Below are positions 1 through 6,001 of a stretch of 14,838 nt of DNA, one piece after another (position 1 is the stretch's first letter; every line of letters starts with the position of its first letter). The DNA is from Thermofilum sp. (GTDB taxonomy: Archaea; Thermoproteota; Thermoprotei; Thermofilales; Thermofilaceae): NCBI GenBank assembly GCA_020832965.1, contig JAJHRM010000034.1, positions 1-14,838 of the forward strand, in the 5' to 3' direction. The position numbers and the translations under genes are program-made. The notes under the pieces were generated by a model, which was given only the letters and a program-made list of their open reading frames with translations, did no database searches and was not told where the DNA came from.

Positions 1-170
1 TCACGCATGAGAAGCTTCTAACGCTCTCGACGAGTAAATTCGTAAGTCCTGTTTCAAGCCGGGAACTTTTCCCGTGTTCTCTGTTGAAAATAAGGCTCCC
101 ATTGAGAAGCTTCTGGATAAAATAACGACAAGCTCCCGAGGGGGTCGGGAACTAGGCCTGGCGGGTTGAG
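1..170 (-). repeat. Duplicated CRISPR leader, left copy
   Basis: This stretch aligns without a gap to 10171-10340, the distal part of the leader of the array in this window. By eye about 128 of the first 160 positions match. Blocks that are fully or nearly conserved include CCGGGAACTTTTCCCG (58-73), CTGTTGAAAATAA (81-93) and AAGCTTCTGGATAAAATAAC (107-126). In the right copy the homologous part begins 80 bp from the first repeat, so the matching array, if present, would end about 80 bp left of position 1. Strand is given as minus because the leader is expected to serve a leftward-transcribed array. That this is a leader rather than another duplicated intergenic element is inferred from the position of the right copy. 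Confidence 0.75.
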
Positions 171-302
171 GGGGTGGCCGGTCCTTACCGCTCATCACCC
201 CTTGGTTCGCGCGCAGAGCCGAAACCCCAAGCAGGCTCGCTAGCTCTCGGTTTGCGCGCCAGAGGACTGGAAACCTTTATCGCTGCGGGCTGCGCTATCG
301 GG

Positions 303-557
303 GTGGTGCTGAGGAGCCTCTGGGCGAGGGGCTTCCTGAGCCTGCGCGATGTGCGGGTCGAGCTGGGGAAGCTCAACGTCCTTGTTGTCGGAACGCGAGC
401 TGGAAGAGCAACGTTGCTAGAGCCCTCGCGCTGCTCGCCGCTCATGCTCGAAGAGGGCCCGTGCTCGAGGGCTGTGAGGGAGGCGTGGCGCCTAGTGTTC
501 CGTTTCGATGGGGCTGGCTGGGCGGAGGTGGGCGTGGAGGCGGATCTCGTGCGCTAA
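303..557 (+). pseudogene. Decayed N-terminal fragment of a RecF/SMC-like AAA ATPase
   Basis: The 84-residue frame starting at GTG 303 reads LRSLWARGFLSLRDVRVELG followed by KLNVLVVG. This is the usual opening of RecF/OLD/SMC-type ATPases, where a similar strand leads into the Walker A loop GPNGAGKST. Here the loop reads VGTRAGRAT: the lysine is arginine and the G-P-N-G part is lost, and the frame stops after about 84 residues where such proteins normally run 300 or more. A TATA-like CCTTTAT (274-280) lies about 26 nt before the GTG, so the 5' end may be a genuine leaderless start. I read it as a remnant that can no longer bind ATP. Family assignment rests on one motif region only, and a short unrelated protein is possible. 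Confidence 0.45.
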
Positions 558-558
558 G

Positions 559-660
559 GTGAGGCTCGTGAAGAGGTTCCTGGAGGAGGGAAGAACCCCG
601 GGCGAGGCCTGGTACTGCGGCTTGCTAAGCAGGGCGGCTAAGTGCTCAAGCAGGAATTAA
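559..660 (+). CDS. Tiny ORF of unknown function (33 aa)
   Basis: A GTG at 559 opens a 33-residue frame ending at TAA 658-660. It begins VRLVKRFLEEGRTPGEAWYC and has protein-like composition. Its start overlaps an AAGGTGA sequence that follows the TAA of the preceding ATPase fragment, so the two could be coupled, or this could be another piece of the same broken gene in a different frame. It converges on the minus-strand gene ending at 682. I do not recognise it, and chance is a real alternative for something this short. Confidence 0.2.
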   Translation: MRLVKRFLEEGRTPGEAWYCGLLSRAAKCSSRN

Positions 661-681
661 CGGAGACCCGGGGCGCGGTCG

Positions 682-1578
682 CTACTCACCTCCCACCGCC
701 GTTATGATTATCCTTACGCCTACGCTAGACTCTTCGGCTATTTCCTCGTCATTTTCAGGCGGAGGATCGGGGTCGAGGAGCCCTGGGTACAGCTTGCCTA
801 CGAACGATTCAGCGCCCTTTGAGAACAGCCCGAGATTCTGCAAGAGAATTTTCCACATAAATGTTTCAAGGTAAATTTTCGTAACACTGCACAGTGACGT
901 GTCCGGGATGCTCTCGTAATCGCGATTGCTGGTCGAAGGCAGGAACACGTGCCCTAGAACCACTTCTAGGTCCGATACCGGGGTGGCGAACCTGCTCTGA
1001 AGACGGGAAAGACGGGAATGATAAATTTTATCAATTTTTCTATAGATGAAAGCATAGAATGATCCTAGATCAGGATGATCCCTGAATTCTTTTATGTCAA
1101 ATAGCATACCTTCGTAATTGAAAGGAGGCCAGTACCTCATAAAGTAAAGCTGGTTCTTTGCCAGCCTCCAGCGGCCATACTTCTCACTCATTTTTAATTG
1201 CACAAACGACATCGTCCTGCTTACGAGCTGCGGCTCCGAGCTACTCGATTGCTGATATTTATAATCAACCACAAAACTAACATTGCTTGTTTCGCATTTA
1301 TATTGTGTTCGATTGTATTCGAAAGTTACCATTCTTTTGTGGGTTTTTACAGCCCTCAACGTGCACGTGGCCGCACTATACTTAAAAACCGTACCTCCTG
1401 AGGCATCAAGTTGGAAAGTTTTATTTTCAAAGTATTTCGCAATGCCCTCTATCACCTCTTCCTCCCTCTTTTTAAAAGTAACATTGTATAATGGATATAT
1501 GATTTCACTGTAAAATTTATTGTAGTTCTTCAGTACTATAATATGAAAATCTCTGACCGGAGGTCCTGTCGCTCCCAC
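682..1578 (-). CDS. Unknown AT-rich protein downstream of the type III operon (298 aa)
   Basis: I do not recognise this protein. The start is GTG 1578, which lies about 28 nt downstream of a TATA-like box, so it may be leaderless and transcribed separately from the operon 62 bp upstream. The N-terminal two thirds (about 1030-1560) is markedly AT-rich and uses AUA, AAA and UUU codons unlike its GC-rich neighbours. It is rich in Tyr, Phe and Lys, has no membrane segment or signal peptide, and ends in an acidic Pro/Asp/Glu stretch (about residues 270-282). A strand-like segment SFVVDYKY (residues 101-108) contains a D-x-K that could belong to a PD-(D/E)xK-type nuclease, but no convincing partner acid is visible. 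Upstream in frame, an ATG at 1644 overlaps the TGA of the preceding gene but is closed by TAA at 1585-1587. The base composition suggests acquisition from elsewhere or relaxed selection. Confidence 0.65.
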   Translation of the reverse strand: MGATGPPVRDFHIIVLKNYNKFYSEIIYPLYNVTFKKREEEVIEGIAKYFENKTFQLDASGGTVFKYSAATCTLRAVKTHKRMVTFEYNRTQYKCETSNVSFVVDYKYQQSSSSEPQLVSRTMSFVQLKMSEKYGRWRLAKNQLYFMRYWPPFNYEGMLFDIKEFRDHPDLGSFYAFIYRKIDKIYHSRLSRLQSRFATPVSDLEVVLGHVFLPSTSNRDYESIPDTSLCSVTKIYLETFMWKILLQNLGLFSKGAESFVGKLYPGLLDPDPPPENDEEIAEESSVGVRIIITAVGGE

Positions 1579-1601
1579 GGGTTTTTAAAGGGGAGAAAAT
1601 G

Positions 1602-1610
1602 ATTTATTTT
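1602..1610 (-). promoter_or_regulatory. TATA-like box for the 298-aa gene
   Basis: On the minus strand this reads AAAATAAAT within an A-rich run, centred about 28 nt before GTG 1578, the usual spacing for an archaeal leaderless start. A second AT-rich run, TTTAAAAA (1582-1589), is too close to the GTG to drive it. Inferred from spacing only. Confidence 0.45.
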
Positions 1611-1640
1611 TCTTATCTGCGACAGGCTTCACCGGTGAGA

Positions 1641-2582
1641 TCATTGCCTCGAGCCTGCCCCCAACCTCGCCCTTAGCTCGCTCTCCAGAACTTCGTTTGC
1701 TCTCGCGGTCACCCCGGCGCTGTTGTTCTCCGCCCCCAGCAACCGCGCCAGCTTGCTCAAGGTGTCTTCTTTAGGAGTGATCTGCAGCACGCCCAGGCCC
1801 CTGCTCTTGAAGCGGCCCAGCCTGAAGAACCCTGCGTTCACAAGCTGCACAGCGAGCCATAGCACCGCCGCGGCGAGGGTGTACGGCGGGCAGCTCTTAG
1901 ACCTAAGCCCTTGAGGACCTCCACCCGCCAGCGTTACGTTCAACGTGATCTCCCTGCCCGTTTCCAGCGCGTGGATCAGCAGCGGTCGCACGTTACCTCC
2001 CCGAGACTCCTCCCTCATCACTTCGTTGAAGAAGAGGCGGTAGAAGCTGCTCGGCTTGACTTTGCTTACGAATCCGCGGCCGAAGCTCACGGTGACCATC
2101 GACTTGAGGCCTGTGGCGCCGAACACCGAGCACGGTATGCACGGGTAGTTGTTGAACTCCACGCGGTCGCCGCCGATCACAACCCACCGCGCCCCTTTCA
2201 GGGCTTCGAGGAACCCCCGAGCTTCACCAGCCCCCTCCCCCAGAGGTGGCGGCAGCACGCACTTAGGCATCCCGATCCCTCCGGCATCGAGGAAGCTGCA
2301 GACCGCGTGCCCCAAACCCAGTTTCAGCGACTTCAGCTCGACTAAGTACTCGCTCGCCACGCGGAGCAGCCCCTTGAAGCTGGAAGCTCTGACCAAGAAG
2401 CCTGCCTCCTGGACGGACAGCAGACCGTAGTGCTGCGCAACGGACTTCCTAGCATCCTCCTCCCTGAAGCCTAGGATTGTCAGCAGTTCCCTGCTGCTGT
2501 CCGGGTCCTCTCCGGTCACCGCTGGGGACTTCAGCAGCACCTGGAACTCCAGGTTAACGGGCTGCATGCGCCAGGCACTCAC
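1641..2582 (-). CDS. Type III Cas7-family RAMP protein, second copy (Csm5/Csm3-like)
   Basis: A RAMP-fold crRNA-binding backbone or cap subunit. Visible motifs, numbered from the GTG at 2582: VRASSFKGLLRVA (about 64-76), matching the IPGSSLKG-type helix start of Cas7 proteins; CIPCSVFGATGLKS (about 148-161), a CxxC plus FG motif typical of Csm3-type Cas7; and the glycine-rich RLGRFKSRGLGVLQI (about 254-268), the C-terminal RAMP loop. The same CxxCx(L/V)FGAxGL signature occurs in the Cas7 at 4440-5636, so the two are probably paralogues. The start is chosen because the Shine-Dalgarno GGAGGTGAT leaves 4 nt before GTG 2582, the same spacing as at other junctions here; ATG 2588 and GTG 2591 are in frame but overlap the SD. 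The TGA of the upstream gene is embedded in that SD. It could cap the backbone as Csm5 does; which slot it takes is inference. Confidence 0.8.
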   Translation of the reverse strand: MSAWRMQPVNLEFQVLLKSPAVTGEDPDSSRELLTILGFREEDARKSVAQHYGLLSVQEAGFLVRASSFKGLLRVASEYLVELKSLKLGLGHAVCSFLDAGGIGMPKCVLPPPLGEGAGEARGFLEALKGARWVVIGGDRVEFNNYPCIPCSVFGATGLKSMVTVSFGRGFVSKVKPSSFYRLFFNEVMREESRGGNVRPLLIHALETGREITLNVTLAGGGPQGLRSKSCPPYTLAAAVLWLAVQLVNAGFFRLGRFKSRGLGVLQITPKEDTLSKLARLLGAENNSAGVTARANEVLESELRARLGAGSRQ

Positions 2583-2587
2583 TGCCA

Positions 2588-3223
2588 TCACCTCCCCAGC
2601 ACGACTCTCCGAACGGGCATGAGCCCCAGCTTCTGGAGGGCTTCGTCCAAGACGTCGCTAGCCCACCTGCCGTCCCCGAGGTCACAGTCGACCACGTTGA
2701 CGAGCAGGTACTTCCCGGACTTCGCCTGCTGCTCGAGCGCTTGATCCTCGGCCCCCAGAGCCTTCATCGCTTCCACCACCCTCTCCACTTCGTCCTGCGT
2801 GGCGACCTGGAAGCTGGCGCGCGAGGCGAAAGCGGGCTTTCGCGAGGAGCCTAGCAGGTACCTCCACCTCGGGTCGCCCGCCTTGTCGGCGATGAAAACG
2901 TACCGGAGCACGCCCTTCATCAGCCAGGCTACCCAGGCGTCGGGCTCCTCAGAGCCCGGGCTACTACGCTGTTGACGCCCATGCGCGGCGAGCCTGCATG
3001 CGTTGTTCACTAGGTCGCGCGTGTGCTTAGCGGTAATGAAATCGTCTGCCGCATACACGAGAATGGTTAAGCGCCAGCTCCCGCTCCTAGCTGAACTCGA
3101 CACCGCCTCCCGCACAGTGTTTATGCCTTCGACCCTCCTCCGCGATAGTTCTCTGAGGCGACTCTGAGCCTCTTTGAAGAGCTCCTTGTAATCGGTGATG
3201 GTGGAGCTACCTTGCGAGCTCAA
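2588..3223 (-). CDS. Unassigned protein of the variant type III operon (211 aa)
   Basis: Unrecognised. It starts at TTG 3223, inside the last codons of the upstream 87-aa gene (17-nt overlap) and behind GGTGGTGGGAG, and ends with a TGA lying in the SD of the next cas7, so it is tightly embedded in the operon. The N-terminal half has a basic helix (residues 12-32) and a hydrophobic strand TILVYAADDF (53-62). A second strand-like segment, RYVFIAD, is near 107, and another, YLLVNVVDCDLGDG, near 171. The alternating strand/helix pattern suggests an alpha/beta fold. No RAMP glycine loop, HD, CARF or PD-(D/E)xK motif is evident. Csx19, the accessory protein of subtype III-D, sits in similar operons and is a candidate by context only; I cannot show homology. 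Its length and overlaps argue that it is real. Confidence 0.75.
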   Translation of the reverse strand: MSSQGSSTITDYKELFKEAQSRLRELSRRRVEGINTVREAVSSSARSGSWRLTILVYAADDFITAKHTRDLVNNACRLAAHGRQQRSSPGSEEPDAWVAWLMKGVLRYVFIADKAGDPRWRYLLGSSRKPAFASRASFQVATQDEVERVVEAMKALGAEDQALEQQAKSGKYLLVNVVDCDLGDGRWASDVLDEALQKLGLMPVRRVVLGR

Positions 3224-3470
3224 CTCCCACCACCTTGCCGATCACGTAGTGAAGGTAGAAGCAGATGGGGTTGAATTCCAAGCTCCTTCCGCACAGGTCG
3301 CACATCAGGTTTTCGATCTCCTTGAGAATACGCTCGCGTACCTGCCGAAGCTTGTCGAGGCTCTGGGAATCCTTGATGGCTTTGGACAGCTCGCCGAGCC
3401 TGTAGTAGTGCTTCAGAGCAGCCTTCACCTCGTCGTAATCCTGCTTCCTACCCCTATCGCGCCTGGACAT
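3207..3470 (-). CDS. Small helical CxxC protein of the variant type III operon (87 aa)
   Basis: Unrecognised. It begins at ATG 3470 within the end of the Csx10-like gene (17-nt overlap) and overlaps the next gene by 17 nt, so it is probably translated by coupling. GGAGGT sits directly before the ATG, closer than usual, so a start at GTG 3428 (residue 15) cannot be excluded. The sequence is strongly helical and charged (about residues 10-53), followed by a CDLCG motif (57-61) and a hydrophobic tail ending FYLHYVIGKVVGVELAR. The CxxC could be half of a zinc or metal site shared with a partner, and the helical part is compatible with a small complex subunit. It is shorter than known Cas11/Csm2 proteins, and a better Cas11 candidate exists at 5642-5992. 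Confidence 0.65.
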   Translation of the reverse strand: MSRRDRGRKQDYDEVKAALKHYYRLGELSKAIKDSQSLDKLRQVRERILKEIENLMCDLCGRSLEFNPICFYLHYVIGKVVGVELAR

Positions 3471-4443
3471 ACCTCCTCACCCAGCTTAGCGGGACCAGCC
3501 TGTTCCAGCCGAGCGGACTAAATTTTAGGCCAGGCACCCCTGTTAAGCTCCATTCAGGTAGGTACGAATCGCCACGTAGTACTGGCAATGCATCACTTGT
3601 CGATACATAGATCTTTTCCACGTTGCCGAGGAGCAGTTTATAGAGCGAGACGTACTGGCCACCTATGTGAGCTTGCTGCATCATCTGCTTGATGTCCACC
3701 ACGCGGAGTTTCACCGAGCAGGCTTGAAGCAAGCTCTGCTGCGCCTCATCTAAGGTGAAAGCCAGTCCTCCAGCTGCTGTAAGCAGCGCACCCTTGCTCC
3801 AAGACTTCTTAAGCTCCTCTAGGAAGGCGTCCACGCTGACGAACCGTTCACGACCTCTGACTTCCACGAAGCAGTACTTGCTCCTGCTCCCCAGCTGGGC
3901 CAGGTCGAGAAAGCTCATGACCTCCTGCGCCGCGTCAAACACGACCTTAGAGCTGGTCACGAGGAAGCCGTAGAACTCGTTCGACGGCGGCGCCCACACC
4001 TCGTCGCCGTAGAGCAGCCCCCTGAGCTCCACTCCCGACCCGCTGCCGACATTGAGCATCTGCTGGACGCTCTTCACCGTCCTGTTGATCGCCACGTGCG
4101 CGTGGACGCTCTTCCTCGGAGCCCTCCTCCCAAGCTGGAACCAGTAGAGGAAGTGGTCCTTGAGAGGGTCTCCTCCCTGCTGGCTGGCTGGGATGAAGTG
4201 GCTTACAGCAAGCTCTCCCCGCTTCAAAGCATCCCAAACTTGGCGGAGGGGGCACTGAGCATTGCAAGTGTAACACGATGCGCTCCCGTCGCACGCGTAC
4301 AGCAGGTAGGCGCTCGCCGCGGCGCCTAGGACGGTGGTAGCAGGCACGAAGTCGAGCGCCGTCTTGACAACCCCCTCCTTGACCCCCACGCTGCAGTTGC
4401 CGTAGAGCCTGATCGAGTACTTCTCCACAAGCAGCTGGCTCAT
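3454..4443 (-). CDS. csx10: Csx10-like Cas5-group RAMP protein
   Basis: Predicted Cas5-type subunit that would hold the crRNA 5' handle in the effector complex. Numbered from ATG 4443 (329 aa): a RAMP-like first strand YSIRLYGNCSVG (9-20); FVPATTVLGAAASAYL (32-47), the Csx10 version of the pGSslrGA motif; a cysteine cluster C51, C57, C60, C64 likely to bind zinc; SHFIPAS (81-87); and AHVAINRTVKS (about 115-125), like the conserved INR-type segment of Csx10. The ATG overlaps the TGA of the upstream cas7 in an ATGA, fixing this start; longer in-frame readings up to 4515 only read through the end of cas7. Csx10 is the hallmark of subtype III-D, whereas III-A uses Csm4 and III-B uses Cmr3. Family call is from motifs, not a search. 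Confidence 0.72.
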   Translation of the reverse strand: MSQLLVEKYSIRLYGNCSVGVKEGVVKTALDFVPATTVLGAAASAYLLYACDGSASCYTCNAQCPLRQVWDALKRGELAVSHFIPASQQGGDPLKDHFLYWFQLGRRAPRKSVHAHVAINRTVKSVQQMLNVGSGSGVELRGLLYGDEVWAPPSNEFYGFLVTSSKVVFDAAQEVMSFLDLAQLGSRSKYCFVEVRGRERFVSVDAFLEELKKSWSKGALLTAAGGLAFTLDEAQQSLLQACSVKLRVVDIKQMMQQAHIGGQYVSLYKLLLGNVEKIYVSTSDALPVLRGDSYLPEWSLTGVPGLKFSPLGWNRLVPLSWVRRYVQAR

Positions 4444-5636
4444 CCACTGGCACCGCTCTGCGGGGACTCCGCAGCTTTGGACCTGGCGAGCTCGGCTAGA
4501 GCGCGTGCCAGCCAAGGATACAAGTCCGGGTCGAGCTCGGGTATCTCGGCCTTCTTCGACCTTAGGAACTTCCTAAGCTCACTCTTGAGCTCGCTCTCTT
4601 TGGAGTCCATCCTCTTCGCCAGAATCCTAACAAACTCCCTAGCCTCCCCCTCGTTAGTCACCTCAAACCTGGCGAGCTCCGTTATCTCGACGTTTCCGAA
4701 GCCCACCGTGCCGTGAGCGCCTATCGGCACTAGGCCCTTGCTCACGAGCTCGATGCTCTTCTCGAACAGAGCAATGTAGTTCAGATCCCCATCTACCCCC
4801 AATCTCTCCTTGTAGTGCTTGAGCCTTCCTTCCTCCTCTTCTTTGCACTCCTGGGGGTCCTGGGCGTCGCAGTGGAGCTTCACATCATCGAACGCGTTGT
4901 TGATCATCACGAAGAAGTAGAAGACCGCGCCCGGCGGTATCGCCTCGAGGTCGAACAGCCTCCCCTCCTCCGCGGCCCCGGTCACCCTGTTGATACCCAC
5001 GCGCGTGATGACGTCCAATGGGAGCGTCTCCGTGGTCTCCTTGCTAGGGTAGGCGTTCAGGATCCTAACCCTACCCCTCAAGCCGGCAGCGCCGAACAGC
5101 TGGCAGACAAAGCACGGCAAGTGCGCCCCACTAGAGTCCCTTCTCCCCACAATACTCGTTAAGTAGTATTTCTTAGCGTTTGATGCCGGAGGTACCTGGC
5201 AAGCGTCAAACTCAAGTGTCGTGTAGCAAACCTCCCTGTAAAGTGGTAGCTCACCAAAACCCGGTATAGACTCAGAGTAGCTTCTCACTTTCCTTAAGAA
5301 ATTATTCCAATCATTTATATCAACATTAGCATTTTTTAAATCATCTGCCGTAACGTTTTCTAAATTCTTCACTATTTTACTACCATAAGGGCTAAGCTGT
5401 GTTCGTATATAGTCCTCAGTAGCGGATCTGAGCACCCCGTGAAGGCTCGACGCGGGAATGTATACGATCCACTTCCCCTCCGCTCTACCTGGCTCGAGCC
5501 GCAGGATCCTGGTCTGCGGGTTGTCGACCGGCGTTGGAAGCTTGATGTTCTCGCCGCTGCCGACGCGCACATGGCTTACCGTTCTCAGCTCGTAGAGGAT
5601 TGCCGCGAAGCTCCCCAACTTCTCGTACCAGACCAT
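4440..5636 (-). CDS. Csm3-like Cas7 backbone protein with catalytic Asp
   Basis: Predicted repeated backbone subunit that wraps the crRNA and cleaves bound target RNA. Numbered from ATG 5636 (398 aa): VRVGSGENIKLPTPVDNPQT (24-43), whose Asp38 sits where Csm3 has its cleavage Asp; IPASSLHGVLRSA (61-73); CFVCQLFGAAGLRG (175-188); TRVGINRVTGAAEEGRLFD (211-229), matching the Csm3 thumb and RAMP core; and the glycine loop PIGAHGTVGFGNV (304-316). After this is a helical, Lys/Glu-rich C-terminal extension of roughly 75 residues that ordinary Csm3 (about 220-260 aa) lacks, and an inserted AT-rich segment (about residues 80-112). The start is chosen because AAGGTGAT leaves 4 nt before ATG 5636; GTG 5645 and ATG 5642 lie in the SD, which also holds the upstream TGA. 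It overlaps the next gene by ATGA. Confidence 0.85.
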   Translation of the reverse strand: MVWYEKLGSFAAILYELRTVSHVRVGSGENIKLPTPVDNPQTRILRLEPGRAEGKWIVYIPASSLHGVLRSATEDYIRTQLSPYGSKIVKNLENVTADDLKNANVDINDWNNFLRKVRSYSESIPGFGELPLYREVCYTTLEFDACQVPPASNAKKYYLTSIVGRRDSSGAHLPCFVCQLFGAAGLRGRVRILNAYPSKETTETLPLDVITRVGINRVTGAAEEGRLFDLEAIPPGAVFYFFVMINNAFDDVKLHCDAQDPQECKEEEEGRLKHYKERLGVDGDLNYIALFEKSIELVSKGLVPIGAHGTVGFGNVEITELARFEVTNEGEAREFVRILAKRMDSKESELKSELRKFLRSKKAEIPELDPDLYPWLARALAELARSKAAESPQSGASG

Positions 5637-5641
5637 TCCCA

Positions 5642-5992
5642 TCACCTTTGCCCACTACGCACGGATACTCTACTGAGCATGAGATAGTACATCGTGAAAT
5701 TAAAGAGCATGCGTAGTTGGGGCACCACACTAGCTCGGTAATCCTTTACATCTTTTAGACTATCGAAGAGATCCTTGAGGGATCGCTTCTTCCCATCAGT
5801 CCTGTAGTAGTGGAACGCTATCACGGCCCTGGCTTCCTCGGGCGTCGTGCATGTGGCTAATGCCGAGAACATCCTCTTCAACCTGCCCTCATCCCCCCTG
5901 AACTCCTCAGCAAGCCTTCTCGCGAAACTCTCCAGCTCGTGAGCATTCCAGAGAACCTGAGACGTTGTCTGAGGGGTTGAGTGACCCCCCAT
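5642..5992 (-). CDS. Cas11-like small subunit (Csm2-type candidate)
   Basis: A 116-residue, all-helical protein directly after cas10 and before the Csm3-like cas7, the place normally held by csm2/cas11. Small subunits form the inner filament of type III complexes beside the crRNA-target duplex. The C-terminal part, with SLKDLFDSLKDVKDYRAS followed by a hydrophobic helix rich in Met, Tyr and Leu, resembles the closing helices of Csm2 in pattern, but sequence similarity in this family is weak, so the call leans on size, helicity and position. Start at ATG 5992 because TAGGTGAT is followed by 4 nt and the ATG; ATG 5998 and GTG 6001 overlap that SD. The TAG stop of cas10 forms the first bases of the SD. 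Confidence 0.62.
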   Translation of the reverse strand: MGGHSTPQTTSQVLWNAHELESFARRLAEEFRGDEGRLKRMFSALATCTTPEEARAVIAFHYYRTDGKKRSLKDLFDSLKDVKDYRASVVPQLRMLFNFTMYYLMLSRVSVRSGQR

Positions 5993-6001
5993 AAACATCA
6001 C

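Noticed and set aside
682..1578. The AT-rich 298-aa gene as Cas6
   Set aside because: Cas6 should have a C-terminal glycine-rich loop; the C-terminus here is acidic and proline-rich without it.
4444..4515. 24-residue N-terminal extension of the Csx10-like protein
   Set aside because: It reads through the end of the upstream cas7 in another frame, and the ATGA overlap at 4440-4443 gives a better start.
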